Of a DNA stretch of 64,000 bases, positions 1 to 12,805 are shown piece by piece. Within the stretch, counting starts at the first letter, position 1, and every line of letters begins with the position of its first letter. This stretch comes from Paraescarpia echinospica. Its lineage: Eukaryota; Annelida; Polychaeta; Sabellida; Siboglinidae. Where the stretch lies: the NCBI GenBank assembly GCA_020002185.1, contig JAHLWY010000220.1:124001-188000 (forward strand), read 5' to 3'. The position numbers were made by a program, and so were the translations under genes. The notes beneath the pieces were generated by a model. That model saw only the letters and a list, made by a program, of their open reading frames with translations. It had not been told where the DNA came from and searched no databases.

Positions 1-1505
1 CTTAACAGAAATATTTAGAATTTGTGATTCCCAGCAATACAAAATAAGTGGCTGCCACAATTTATTTTTTAATACAAGAATACAAAATGATGATGAGCAT
101 GGTGGAATTGGAATATATATTAATGAAAGCTTCATCTACTCTAAACGTGAAGATCTCTATATTTATTCCCCATGTTTTTGAACCTATATTTTTTGAAGTT
201 CAAGGTAATCATAATAAACCTTTCACAGTAGGTGTAATTTATCGTTCTAACTCTGCTCCTCATGCAGATATTGATGTGTTTATAAGTAAAACAATAGAAA
301 TACAGGATAAAATATCGAATGAAAATAAAACTGCTTTAATGGTTGACTATAACATTAATTTGCTAAACTTTGTCACCCATCAAAAAAACAATAACTTCAT
401 AGATAATGTAATATCACAAGGATTTATTCTGCATATAACCAAACCAACACGAATAACATCATATTTGGCAACTTTTATAGACCACTTACATTCAAACCAT
501 ACTCATCCTAGTTATGAATTGGGGATTATTATCACTGATTTAGCCGATCATTTTGGAATATTTCATATAATTTATGGTACACCTTGTCCAAAAAAATCAG
601 TATATAGGCAGATACGACAGTTGACCCCAAAAAACATTGCATCATTTAGAAATCTATTAGACATGGCTGATTACTCAACTGTACTATCCACTGACGATGC
701 GAATGATGCTTATGATAATTTTATAATATACAAATCATTTTTCAAAATATCTTGTCCAATTAAATCTGTGAAAGTTAAGAAAAAATACATTAAACGAGAA
801 CCATGGATTACTTCAGGCATATTGACTTCATCTCTAAATAAAGCAGTTACTCTGAAAGAATTTAAACAGACCTAATCCAGAAATCATCAATAAATATAGA
901 GAATATTGTAGTCTTTAATAAGAACTACCTGAAACCTTAATCATAAACGGACAGGGGGATACAACTTTAAAACAAATTACAGAAGAATTTAATAAAAAAA
1001 AATTGGAATAGGTAAATCCATAAGCAACTCAATAGCTCTTCCTGTTAAGCAATTTGAAACACACCTACAATGAAACTATCCCATAATTTCTTTCAGACAA
1101 CAGAAATATAAATATTTGTATGAAAACTTAAAACTAAATGCACTGAAGGTTTCGATGGTCAATCCACTAAACTACTGCAAGCGACCATACGTGAAGTAGC
1201 CACTCCGCTTCAGCATATACTAAACCAATATTTTGTCACGGGAATTCTTCCTGAAAACTTAAAAACTGCAAAAGTCATTCTTGTCTACAAATCGGGTAAC
1301 AGTAAACTGTTCAGCAATTATAGATCTATAAGTATTCTACCCGCGATTTCTAAAATAATGGAAACAATTGCAATAGATTAACAATGGGTTTCGTGCAAAA
1401 CATTCTAGTATTCAACCAATACTGCATCTGCTCAAGGATATTGCAGATGCAAACAATAAAATAACAAAAGACCCTAAATTGGCTGTGTTTCTGGACCTTC
1501 TGTAA
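1..1505 (+). pseudogene. Decayed non-LTR retrotransposon (endonuclease plus reverse transcriptase remnant)
   Basis: An open stretch at 48-875 reads as the apurinic-type endonuclease of a LINE: it contains VGVIYR, a decayed GDFN box seen as VDYN, an IDH motif, and ADHFGIF where SDHxPI/F is expected. Around 1150-1380 a different frame reads as the start of the reverse transcriptase, with GILPENLKTAKV and NYRSISILPAISKIM. Around 1385-1500 there is a remnant of the next RT block ending KLAVFLDLL. No single frame spans the element: stops and frameshifts separate endonuclease from RT, and the YxDD block is not visible. The element is dead and probably continues left of the window. The class looks like the Jockey/CR1 group by general motif pattern; I cannot place it more finely. 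Confidence 0.8.
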
Positions 1506-4500
1506 TTTGAATAAACATAAATACTATACAACAACATTTTATGTGTAGTTTCAGTTTAGGTTATTTCTGTTAAATGTGCAATCCATAAAGAAGTTTGATA
1601 CAATGAGTATAATTTATTTATTGGAGTCAAAACATTTAATAAAACTAATTCAGAGTTGACCAAAATTCATAAAATTGTTCGCATCAGAACCGATATCACT
1701 TCAGCACTGATACCAGTTAGGCAAAATTTCTTTCTGGAAACGTCAGTGCGACCAAATTTACCGCCAACACGTCCAAGGTTTCCCGCCGACGCGACAAATT
1801 AGTTTTGAATGTGTTGGCTAGCCGAGGTGGTTATGCTGCCGACACATCCCGGAAGTTTTTGCACATGCTGCAGGAACCAGCTGGCAGGTTTTGTTGAAGT
1901 GCCTACCAGTATTAGTTTTCCCATAAATTAATCAGTATATAAAATCTTATGGTAATTTCTTGAAAACATTTCAGCCTTCAGGTCAGTTGGGAAAGTCCCA
2001 AAGCCACAAGTCACAAAGGCCAAACTAGTTTCCTTGTTCCCAAAGACAGTATCTACTCATCTGCCGATTGTAAAAAAATCTATATACAGGGTGTATATAT
2101 ATACTTGGTACACAGCTTAAATTGTTGAATGGAGAATAACCATTTTGATAGCTGATAATACCCCATCAACATATTTAAAAAACCTCGCCCCTTGTTTAGT
2201 TTTAACAAAGTTCTGATGAGAAACTGGTAATTTATTTTATTTGGTTTATAGAAAAGCAATAAAAAGGCTTATGATTAATATGAATCAGGAAAAAAGGCAA
2301 GATTTGTCAATTTTGGAAAAATAATGCTTTCCTGAATGTTTCTTTTCAAAAGGATAAGTTTTGGTACTCTCATGAATTTAACTCCAGCCATCAATACCTT
2401 TAGAATTTCCGTCATTCAATTTATTTTTCCAACCAGTAAAGTTAGTCAAGAACATTTGCTGTGTAGGACTGGTTTGTTCAAGTCTTGATTCATTCTCCCA
2501 TAAACAACATAACAAGAGGTTTGTAACAAATAAGCACTAATCATTTATTATACACACATATAAATATAGCCATTGTTAATATTAATTACATTCCTGGCGA
2601 TATGTTGTAATATGGTATCTTCCCCGCAAAGAATGAACATGCCTGATGTATCACTGCATTTAGTACCAGTAGCTTAGTAGCACAGTCACTACTAGACCAT
2701 CTGATTCCCACTGTCATCACTGAACTGCATGCCCTAAAGTTGAGCACCCCTACCAACATTACTTGACAGAGGTGGATCGACAATTGTTGACACTGGCACA
2801 TGAACAAACAACCATTTCCAAACAGCTTATTTCATGCACAATTCATAGTGAACTTAAAACGAAATAAAAAACTTTATGCTGAATGTTTACACAGAACTGA
2901 GGATGTCTTTTTTGTGTGTTATGTTCATGGACTTGATTGTTCTCAACAGTTTCGACTTCCAGTCTTGGTACAAGTGTTGTGTTTCTACGCGTGTAACAAC
3001 AGTTATTCCTTACAGCGACCTTATCTGTTCTGTTCCTGGAATCGTGAACCAGAGGTAGTAATTATTAGCAGGACTGTTCAGTAAAACATTTATCTTGAAT
3101 ATGGGAACAATGCCGACGAGCTGAAAATCAAAGGGATGTACGGTTAGCCCTGCCTGTTCCATAATACAGCCAATAGGTGTTTAGAATTTGACAATTACAA
3201 TTTGAATATTCTACGGGTGCAACGTTCAATTTAGAAACAATATCTTGGGCTTATTAAATTGGGCTTATTAAACGCAACTGGCATGTACCTTCAACATCAT
3301 ATTTTAGTATCAAAAACAATATTTAAAAAGGAGGAACAGACAAGGTTGGTTTAATAACTTATCACTGAGTAACCGTTTACTAACAGTCTCCTTAACCCTG
3401 CATACAGTACTTGCAACAAGATGTGATCCCATGAAGCAAAGGTGCATACAGCAGATGTAAATATTACTGCACATGAAAAGATTAATTTGTTTCTGGTGTT
3501 CAAAGAATTCTATGATACATTTCACTTCCATTGCACACAAACAGTACTGTGTCCAACTCTTGCTGTGTATACCTTACGATTCCCCCTAACAGGTAAACCA
3601 GGTAGAAGTCACCTTGATATAACACATTGGCAACTTGAAATTGCTAGTAAGAGGGGGTCATATATGTTCACAAAGTCCTCAAGGATGTATAGCATTACAT
3701 ATTAGTGACTGGGGACTTGGTCGTTACCACGTATCATGTGGAAATAAATCATTACGGTATCCATTTGTTGGGTGGAACAATAATTAATACACTTTGACGC
3801 TAATATGGATATCAGAACTGGGCAGCATTGTAGGTGTTGTCTTAGCGACCATACCACATCAGCAGAATCTGTTCAGCAACATTGTCCAGCCTAGATGCTC
3901 TGTATGTCCCCATCAAATAATTATGAACATTCTGTGAACTACTTTGCTCATTCGCACAGCTTTTATAGCTATTTTGAATGGCTTGGAATCTCCAGTGCCA
4001 TGCCACGTATTGATAGGGGTGGGTGGTGGGAGTAGGTGGTGGTGTGGGTGGTGGTGGGCAGGAACTAATGATAATATGGATGGTGGTGTGACCACTATAC
4101 TGTTTGGTACTTTGCGAACTTATGACACTATCCGTCTGTGTGCGAGATATATAAGATAGACATTGCACCTAAGCACTTGGCACCAACAACCATCTGACAT
4201 CTAATCATCTCGGCATTGTCAATATCTGAATACATACTTTGAAAGCAAAAGGTTATTATATGGCTGTGTCAAAGCAGGAGGCAGATTATGTATAACACTT
4301 CAAAATAAATCAGTGTGCTCAACTGTTTAGCCCAAAGTGTCACAACGACATGACTAGACACAAGAAAGCCCAATGTACGAGACAATATCAGGGCATTTCA
4401 TCACCATAAGCCATACGGCTGGATAATCTTGCAATGCACATTTCACTGAAATGGAAGTCGGACAGTAGCGCTAAAACTTGAAATAATGAAGCACCATATA

Positions 4501-5989
4501 TTTCTTGTTGATAGTCTAAAAGGCTGCAAGTTGTTAAGTTAGTTAAAGCTGTGACAAAATTATGTTACTAGCAAGTAAATTTTGGTAATAATTAATGTGA
4601 AATGTATGGCTTTAGCCAAATGTTTCCAATTTTGTTGTGAAATGTCCAGTGACAAAATATTGTGATGCGTAGCATGTGACTTGAATGAAAGGAGACCTTT
4701 AGAGAACAGTGTGTTCTCTAAAGACTTCCGTGTTACTATAACAAACATGTGCCGACAAGGAGGTGGCAACTGTACACAACTGTCAGAATATTCTGAAACA
4801 ACAATTTTGATTCCCATTATCAAACCATAGATGTAATTGTCTGATTCCATTTAAAACAAGGCAGTCTGTTCCTAGTTCCTAATTGTAATAACTATTTTTA
4901 AGGTATACTGTTCACCAAATTGTGTTTAGTAAGCCCATAACAATGTTCACGATTTGGAATGTATGCCCCTGGAGCATGTTCAAATGGTAAACAAAACACA
5001 ATTTTTCAAAACAGCTTTATTGGCAATATAGCCGAGCCTGGCTGATTTCACTGCAATACCCTCTGATTTTCAACATGACAGACTTCCTGTAAGAAGACTT
5101 CCCGTTACAAATTACTACGCTGCCTTATTCTGGGTAGAGGAACAGACTGCCTCCATTTAAAACTTATCTTTGCCAGAAACATAAGCTTTGCTATATGACC
5201 TTAATTACTTGTCTCAACGTACAATAACTTTACCAGACTCTAATGCAAAAACATGAATAACAGTCAAGCTGAGCCTGACAATAATCAGATTCCGTTATAC
5301 GGCGGAGGAAATTGTTGTGGGTATCGGGCAGTGTCTGGCAGATGGCAGTGTGCTGTGAAGAACCATCACCAGGGGCAGCAGTGTCAAACAGCAGCAGAAG
5401 AAAGGCGCAGTGCCCTCATTTTCAGAACATCCATCTGAAAACATTGAAACTCTCATTTAGTTGTTGGTTCAGTCGGTTTAATAATCATTAAAAGAATTTA
5501 CATTGATAATTAGATCAGTGTAAATAATCTATGCATAGTGTATAAAATATTGAGTATAACAGAGACAGACCACTTGCTATTTTATTGTAAATTAAAATTA
5601 ATTTAAGTTTGTCTTAAACTCATTTTCATCAAAACTAAATAATAAATTTGTACAAATAAGTTAGCATGTCATGATTATATCATTATAGTTGGTTCATTTT
5701 TGTCATGAAATTAGTTTGTAGGAAGACGAGCGATACAACTGCACTGTAGGGGGGACCGTATCATCATGTGTGTCTAAATCTTCTAGTTGTACCTGACAAA
5801 CAACAATGATTTATACTGATTTTATCAAAATTTATATTTTCATGGATGGGACTCCAATTTGTTTCTATTACTGACTACGATTACTCCAACAATGATCTAT
5901 ATTGTACAATATATGTAATACTACAACTGTACCTATTGGCTCTTGCACAAAATAGCAAAAATGGTAAGCTGTTATAAATTTTATAAATT
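1506..5989. other. Intergenic, no supported gene
   Basis: AT-rich sequence with only short open frames lacking recognisable domains. The one distinct patch is a G-rich tract at about 4015-4066 made of GGGTGGTGG-type repeats on the plus strand; the short proline/histidine-rich frames on the opposite strand are its by-product. Confidence 0.6.
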
Positions 5990-6009
5990 GCATGGTATCC
6001 AATTGTTTG

Positions 6010-6295
6010 GACTGTTTTACATGTCACCATCTCCTGGGAGACTTGTTCAATCAAACACCATAGATCTAGATTTCTCTGGGAAGCATTCAGCCATGTCGCA
6101 ACTATGCACAAAAACTATGCTTACACAAATATCCACAACAACAGCCAGGTACTCATTTACAACGCTGAGTGAACTACAGTAATGTGGCATGAACAAATTT
6201 CCCCCAAGTTTCAAATTGGCAGCAATAGGATTTGAACCCGGAATCTCTTGATTGCAAGTGCAATGCTCTAACCACTTAGCTGCCATGCCCTACAT
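6010..6295 (-). repeat. tRNA-derived SINE copy
   Basis: On the minus strand, from about 6293 down, there is a tRNA-like head: a box-A-like TGGCAGCTAAGTGGTTAGAG followed about 40 bases on by the box-B-like GGGTTCAAATCC. The cloverleaf does not close well (poor acceptor pairing), so this is not a functional tRNA gene. The body (plus strand about 6030-6100, including CTCTGGGAAGCATTCAGCC) matches a second partial copy near 16018-16060, which shows that it is an interspersed repeat. Confidence 0.7.
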
Positions 6296-6299
6296 GTCT

Positions 6300-7556
6300 A
6301 CATACTATTGTAATTACTTTGCTTTAAGAGCAACTTGTAAGTGTTGCCTTCAAGGTCTGACACTCCATTAGTTGTCTGCTGAGAGAGACACCCTATTGCT
6401 CACATACATCTAACGAGCTACATAAATGCACAATTAGGCCAAAAGGCAAATAAGGTGACTATAGCAGAGCAGAAAAGGTTTAAATATATAGTGATATTTT
6501 GCTTTTTACAGTTGTCACTGTTGTATTATAACTGATAACAAGTTCAAGAATTGAAGAACACAACAGTAGGTTCAGTAAGCAGCATTTCATTGGAAATAAT
6601 AATCAGTAATAAATTACTAAACATATTTTGCCTACCACAGCATCTAACATTATGTATGCCTAAACTAAAAACCATCATATCTTGCATAACATATTATGAT
6701 ATTGTATATAGTACTGTGAAATAAGTGATGCAAGAATCCCTTATCGTTTTTCTTTAGCCTTGCCTAAAGACAGAGTATCACTACTCTGCTGGCTGACCAG
6801 TAATTACATCTAATGCATGCTGATATTATGCTACTTTTTCATCTTGTAAGAGGTACTAGTAGCTGTATATATTTTAAACATTGGAATAATCAACAACATT
6901 AACACACGTTAACTGCTTGGATGATGTCATAGTTGGTGGATCAATCAAATCTTAATCAAGATGCTAAATTGATACCTGCATACTAGTGTTTCTAAGAGTA
7001 TCTGATCGATGCACATTTTAGTGGTTATAGTTTATTTAAACCTGCTACTGAAATTAAGTGTTTTGTTCATCTTGTAATAGAATAAATTATTATTACCCAT
7101 GATTGTTCTTACTGCCATGTCTTACCATGTTATGAGTGAGGGAGAAGACCTTGGTTATAATGCTGTGCTTCCTAAGGCTGGGGGCTGGCATGGGAGGTTC
7201 TGTGGAGGCGTTGTCACGGTGTGCTGTTGTGCTAGACCCTACAACAATAAAGACAACAGTTATCAAGCACTGTTACAAACTGACATTTGAAATATTAATC
7301 AGTACTGTTTCTTTGTGTTATTCTGATCGATCAATTTTGTTGATGACTGATTGATTCATGCTCCTGATCAATTAATTGTATGATCTTGTATGATCAATGA
7401 CTGTACTTCGATTATATATAAAAGTCAGTTTTTATTTAAATATATGTGATTACCGAAATACCAAAAGCTGTACTGGTTTTGTGAAAAAGACACCATTGAC
7501 ACTGTTCAAAACTGCTCCGCTTATGGCATTATCATAAACCTCACATTAAAGGAACA
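6300..7556. other. Intergenic, no supported gene
   Basis: AT-rich, with no recognisable coding region or transposon ends. Two short overlapping frames at 7099-7354 have no domain. Confidence 0.5.
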
Positions 7557-8404
7557 TTAACCCTTTTTATACCAAATACACACTGATGCGTATTTACCAA
7601 TGTATCCGACTACGTCGCCATTTTGACTAAATTTATGCCACATGGTTCTGTTATACGATCAGAACAAGGTTACATGGAACTTCATGCATGCCGGTCGCCA
7701 TTTAATCAATGCAATTTCAGTGAGTTAGATGTGTTTTTTGAAAGTTATTTTGTTGTAAATAATTGATAGGTTTTAAAATGGCAGACGAATGTGCATCAGA
7801 CAGTGAAGGTAGTGACATTTCTGGTGTAGACGAGTATATTATGGATGATTTTGATGGCGAAATGGCGGGTGACCCACTAGATAGAGCGCAGGATTATGCT
7901 GCTGAGGGCGACGAAGAGACCCAGCCCCGATGGGTATCGAATTTGTTTGGCGAGTCCGACGAAGAGTTCAAAGGTTTTCAACACGACTGGATTAATATTT
8001 TGAACTGATGAAAATTGCTCATAAGTTTCATTCTAGTTGTCACACAGGCATGATTCTTTTAACAAAACGTAGCTATTGTATTTTATACAACTTTTATTGA
8101 AGTTGCCTTGTATTCACATAAGCAGTCAAAAAGTTGTGCTGAAGTTTGGGCATGTATTTTGTAAAAAAAACATTTAACTCTACTAATTTAAACTTATTAT
8201 ATCGATAGTTGAATAAACAGGTATGCATTATAATCATTGGAATGCTGCACTTCTTAGCTTTCATTTGGTGTACGACAATTGTATACATACATTGTAGTTG
8301 CCGAGAAAATCTAATTTGAAACACAGCAGGTACTTTTTTTAATATCGTTTTTTTTTCTAAATGTCCTGGTAACATGGGCGGGTGTCTGGGATAAAAAGGG
8401 TTAA
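7557..8404 (+). mobile_element. Non-autonomous piggyBac-type element flanked by TTAA
   Basis: TTAA at 7557-7560 is followed directly by CCCTTTTTAT, and ATAAAAAGGG at 8391-8400 is followed directly by TTAA at 8401-8404. These are terminal inverted repeats of at least 10 bp beginning CCC and flanked by a duplicated TTAA, as in the piggyBac superfamily. The interior (840 bp) retains only the acidic N-terminal part of a transposase-like frame (7763-8008), so it cannot move on its own. The right TTAA is also the left boundary of the next element. Confidence 0.85.
7763..8008 (+). pseudogene. N-terminal fragment of a piggyBac-like transposase
   Basis: The frame codes for 81 residues. The more natural start is the second Met (7778), which begins MADECASDSEGSD. 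The sequence is strongly acidic and ends near FGESDEEFKGFQHDW, a layout typical of the N-terminal tail of piggyBac-family transposases before the DDE domain. No DDE catalytic region follows before the right terminal repeat, so this is a remnant of an internally deleted element. The family assignment rests mainly on the surrounding TTAA and CCC termini rather than on the protein alone. Confidence 0.6.
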
Positions 8405-9029
8405 AGGGAATAAAAACATCTATTGCTCGAATTCATGTTATATTACATCCTGCTATCTATTTCCATGTCCACCAAGCCAAAAAATTCAAAAAAATTCAAC
8501 GAATTAGAAATTCCACATTTTATGGTGTGCATCCGGACATTTTCGAATATGCATATTTTTGGCGCGCTTTTCGGGATGCCGAGATGTGACGTCACTTATG
8601 ACTCAAACTTGCATCGGGCCGACCCTTTCCATTCATTCAGAGCATGTTTACAAGTATAGCTTTTGGGTCGAAATGAGCGTCAGAACGAGTTATTGTGCAA
8701 TATTCCGACGTAATACAAACACTAGTCATCATAGAGGAACAAGCAGTTATGTTACGGTTCCACATGAATCGAATTTTATTCAAAACAATGAATGCGAATG
8801 GGCCTACAAGTCGACTAGGTTTCGCCGAGCTTGGGCTCGTTTTCAGAATAATTATATCGAATGCAACCAACGAAAGATAATCTACACCAATAAACATACA
8901 TAGCAAACACATATTGTATCCAGCTACATAAAGTAATGTGTATAATCTCATAATATCACTAGAATATCGATATATGAAGGAGTTGTACAATTTATCATAA
9001 CAACTTAAATCAGTCAGAGTTTCCATTGT

Positions 9030-9109
9030 TTCCGCTAGCTCAGTGGATAGGCGCGTTGGTTACTTGTCATTTATTTTACAATCGGGCGACGCCGGTTCAA
9101 TCCTGACAG
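9030..9109 (+). repeat. tRNA-like segment in left arm, copy 1
   Basis: A box-A-like TAGCTCAGTGGATAGGC is followed by the box-B-like CCGGTTCAATCCTG at the usual tRNA spacing. The anticodon arm and acceptor stem do not pair well, so I treat it as a tRNA-derived repeat, not a tRNA gene. Confidence 0.7.
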
Positions 9110-9582
9110 CATGCAAACCTTTGATTTTCTATACACTTTTTTTTTTTTATGTTTTCACCAAGTAATATAAACAAAATAATGTTATACTATAATGCACTGT
9201 TTGTAAATAACTTTTATTTTTGTAGTAACTATTTATTCGCCACAAAAATGAAAATATGGTCATTATATAACGATGTTTCTAAATTTTATTTATCTAAACA
9301 AATATACTGTAATAGATATATAATGTATTAATTGTAAATATATTGTACGGTAATATATTGTAATTATATATGTGAAAACAGATTGAGATCTGTCTGGATA
9401 AATACAATTTAGAAACATCGTTATATATAATGACCATATTTTCATTTTTGTGGCGAATAAATAATTACTACAAAAATAAAAAGAATATTTACAAACAGTG
9501 CATTATAGTATAAATGATTTTGTTTATATTACTTCGTGAAAACATAAACAAAAAAAGTGTATAGAAAATCAAAGGTTTGCAT

Positions 9583-9664
9583 GCTGTCAGGATTGAACCG
9601 GCGTCGCCCGATTGTAAAATAAATGACAAGTAACCAACGTGCCTACCCACTGAGCTAGCGGGAC
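9583..9664 (-). repeat. tRNA-like segment in right arm, copy 1
   Basis: The inverted counterpart of 9030-9109, on the minus strand with the same box A and box B. Small differences between the arms (for example GGTCCC versus TTTCC before box A) show that they have diverged since duplication. Confidence 0.7.
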
Positions 9665-10297
9665 CAACGGAAACTCTCTGACTGATTTAAGTTGTTATGA
9701 TAAATTGTACAACTCCTTCATATATCGACACTCTAGTGATATTATGAGATTATACACGTTACTTTATGTAGCTGGATACAATATATGTTTGCTATGTATG
9801 TTTATTGGTATAGATTATCTCCCGTTGGTTGCATTCGATATAATTATTCTGAAAACGAGCCCAAGCTCGGCAAAACCTAGTCGATTTGTAGGCCCATTCG
9901 CATTCGTTGTTTTGAATAAAATTCGATTCATGTGGAAAATGTTTGTTCCTCTATGATGACTAGCGTTAGTATTACGTCGGAATATTGCACAATAACTCGT
10001 TCTGACGGTCGTTTCGACCCAAAAGCTATCCTTATAAACATGCTCTGCATGCATGGAAAGGGTCGGCCTGATGCGAGTGTGTGTCATAAGTGACGTCACG
10101 ATACCACGTGATCGCCTAGCTCATTAAAATTTCATTTTCCGCGGGAATCGCTTCACAGACGGGCTTAAAATCGAATTAATGCTACAAATGTATTTTTCTG
10201 TATTTGTTTAATGTTGTCAAATGTTACATACAATGTTAAACTTTGTGTACACATGGAAAAAGGATTGTAGCTAATGCCTTATTTTTATTTCCTTTAA

Positions 10298-11584
10298 ATG
10301 TATACACATTGCAGGGCCGTTCATTAAGTTTCCTGTAGTGATTATTACAAACAGATGCATATGATTTCGTCAAACATATGGTATGTTTATATCAACTGCC
10401 ACCGATGGGTCACACTGGTACTGCCACCTAGCGATCAATCTGTTTTAAATGGTCGTCAAAAATGATCATACAATCGATCATCAATTAGTTTAGCCAAACG
10501 AATGATGAAATGGAAATGAAATTACGAAAATCTAACCAATGCCTACCAATACAGTTTATATGATATTTTGTGTAAACCGCACAAAATTGTGTAAATATAT
10601 TCTATTACAGTACGTAGTAGTAAGTTTCTGATAATGCCGTATGGGATCAGGGCTGGGTCAAGTTACACAAAATCAAATCAATTGCAGTTATTTTTCATTT
10701 GTCATTTCAATTACACTTCAAGAAATTACACCACTAAGCTAAGAACTATTACAATTCCAAATAGTTTATCAATGATATGGAATGCACGGGTATAATGTAC
10801 CCGGTAGTATAAAAAGTAAAGCCACCATATATCTAAGCATACAGACAATTGAGACATAGAACTGTTTGAATTGGCATTTCAATCTGAAACACAACTTAAC
10901 ATTAACAAGGGTGGTGTTCTTGTGTACAAACAAGTGTCAAGTAACATATCTTAACATTAACAACAATGGTGGTGTTCTTGTGACTTGTGTTAAGTAACTT
11001 ATGTTTACTTAAGAAAACTGTTTTAATTTGTGTACTCAATTATCATAAACTAAAATTTTATCTAGATTCATTTTACACTCGTTACAAACAAAAAACTATG
11101 TAAATTTATTTAAATGTTTAGTTACTAAAGCTTTATAAAAAGGGTGCTGGTTTTACTAAAGTCTGGGTCATTCCATGTGAACGCAACCAAAATTCCTGAA
11201 ATTTGTTGCCCTCATCTCTTAAACTGTTGAATATATCAGTTTGGTGAAAGTTTTTGGTAAAATAAGCAAGAATCCAAAATGGCAGTGTTCTAGCTCCAGT
11301 AGTTTTCAAGTTTTGATGCGCCTCTGAGCTTGGTTTCCAAGGATTTAGGCGCAATAGAAGTTATCTTATTATTATTATATTTCTACAAAATTAGCCAACT
11401 TTCGACCCTAAAAAGTCAATGTGAGGTAGAAGATATTGTTATGAAACTTTTACTAGACATAAACCTGTCCTATAACACAAATAACAAGTAACTCTCAATA
11501 TCCTTCCATGCTTCCTTCTCAAGAAGAATGGTGACCCTGGGTACACCAAATTTAGCAATAAATCAATTGCGAGAGGGTTTTCAA
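10298..11584. other. Intergenic, no supported gene
   Basis: AT-rich. A short local duplication near 10900-10985 repeats a phrase around TTAACATTAACAA and GGTGGTGTTCTTGTG. The stem-loop repeat at 11311-11363 is listed separately. Confidence 0.5.
11311..11363. repeat. 53-bp stem-loop repeat, copy 1
   Basis: This segment is identical over 53 bases to 50786-50838, in the same orientation, while the flanks differ. It can fold: TGCGCCT pairs with AGGCGCA on the outside, and CTTGG pairs with CCAAG around a TTT loop on the inside. Confidence 0.75.
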
Positions 11585-11985
11585 TCATTGTGAGCTAAAC
11601 ATCAGAAGCGCAAATGTAGCGCAACATGCCAGCACTTTCAATACATTCAGAGTATGTTTACAATGATAGATGTTGAGTCGAAGTGAGTGTCAGAATGAGG
11701 TATCGTGCGATATTCAGATGTAATAGGCCCTACAAACACTAGTCATAATAGAGGAACAATAATTGATTTTATGGTTCCACACAAATCCAACCTTGAAGTG
11801 AGAGAACCTCCAGTCAACCTGACAACGTCAACAAGACAAACTGATCGCAAATACCTTTGCCGCTTCAGCTCATTTTTAGAATAATGGTTTCAATTACAAC
11901 CCAGGGGAACTAATCTATATCAGTAAACATACACACTCACGAAAATATTGTATCCGAGTGCAGAAAGTACCGTTATATACAGTAA
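11585..11985. repeat. Degenerate half-copy of the inverted-arm element
   Basis: Phrases matching the arms of the 8401-10297 element appear in the same order: CATTCAGAGTATGTTTACA, an altered GAGTGTCAGAATGAG, ACAAACACTAGTCATAATAG, and AATCTATATCAGTAAACATA. It carries many substitutions and small indels, so it is older than the two full copies. The tRNA-like part and the second arm are missing. Confidence 0.7.
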
Positions 11986-12805
11986 ACCTCGCCTAAGTCG
12001 GATCTTTGCTCAACTTGGACAGAATTCTGAGGAACGGTTGATGTGTAATGTATTTTGCATAAAAATCTTCGTCTAAGTTGGATTATGTAAGTTGGACCTT
12101 CGCCTAACTTGAACTGATTGAGTCTGATCCAAGATAATGTGTTTTTCCTCAACTAAGTCGGATCGCAGTATTCGACATAAATCACTTGGTTGCTTGGAGT
12201 ACACGTACCAGATGAATTAAAAATGAAACAGCTATTCCAAGAAAATTATCCAGACACCCACAACAGCCAATGGACACTAGTATTGCCATGAACATGATTT
12301 TCCATTGCCGGTACATTTTTGCCACCAGGAGACTAGAGGCACCAGAAGGAATCGCAACATTTTCTCATGAAGTTGGACTATTTTGAACGCCATCATTATC
12401 CTGAAGTCAGCAGGTAAAAAAGTTAAATCGGAAATACTTCTGCTACAAAAAGTGGGATTCGTAGAAAGTGCTGAACGTCAAGATGATGGCGATGACCGAA
12501 AAGGTCTATGGCGATGCTGAATTTCGACTTCGTCTACTCTAAATAACGAGCAAATCATTGGAATCATACGACACCCCAACGAAGACGGTTTTCTGAGCGA
12601 TGATAAAAGCAACAAAGTTTCGGTGTCTGAAGATAAGATAACAAAACGCAATGACAATAGCATTACCACATGAAAAATAAAAACTGCATTATCTAAACAT
12701 GTTTTGTTATGCATATTATAAGGAGCTTCTTCTGAAGTAAATGTTTTTGATTTCATGAAAATCGGACAACTACTGACAAAGTTATTAAGTTGGAAAGGTT
12801 ACTGC
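11979..12805. mobile_element. Possible pogo/Tigger-like remnant
   Basis: At 11983 TA is followed by CAGTAAACCTCGCCTAAGTC, and nearby are several repeats of the CTAAGTYGGA type. This resembles the subterminal repeats of Tigger/pogo-like elements, which start CAGT next to a TA target. A weak counterpart, AAGTTGGAAAGGTTACTG, near 12790 could be the other end. The interior shows no intact transposase. Confidence 0.4.

Larger units (their letters stand above)
8401..10297. mobile_element. 1.9-kb TTAA-flanked element with long internal inverted arms, copy 1
   Basis: The ends are TTAAAGGGAATAAAAA (8401-8416) and its near-complement ending TTAA at 10294-10297. Inside short unique ends (about 185 bp left, about 200 bp right, unlike each other) lie two inverted arms of about 755 bp that start at the palindrome GTGACGTCAC (8586-8595 and 10090-10099) and meet near 9342. 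Each arm contains a tRNA-like segment (9030-9109 plus, 9583-9664 minus) and an AT-rich core. A second complete copy lies at 33907-35822 with the same unique ends. Open frames of up to 129 codons in the arms are not kept intact between arms. No transposase is visible. The TTAA flanks suggest piggyBac-type mobilisation, but a target duplication cannot be separated from the terminal repeat by eye. Confidence 0.85.

Noticed and set aside
5253..5438. A 61-codon frame
   Set aside because: Short, no domain, and no splice or promoter support.
8637..9026. A 129-codon frame in the inverted-arm element, with overlapping open frames on the other strand
   Set aside because: The corresponding frames in the other three arms are broken at different places, no domain is recognisable, and the sequence belongs to a noncoding transposon arm. 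It is worth a codon-substitution test on many copies.
9030..9109. Functional tRNA gene
   Set aside because: Boxes A and B are present, but the acceptor and anticodon stems do not pair and the same segment recurs in transposon arms.
12478..12756. A 92-codon minus-strand frame
   Set aside because: It lies in a probable eroded Tigger-like element and shows no conserved motif.
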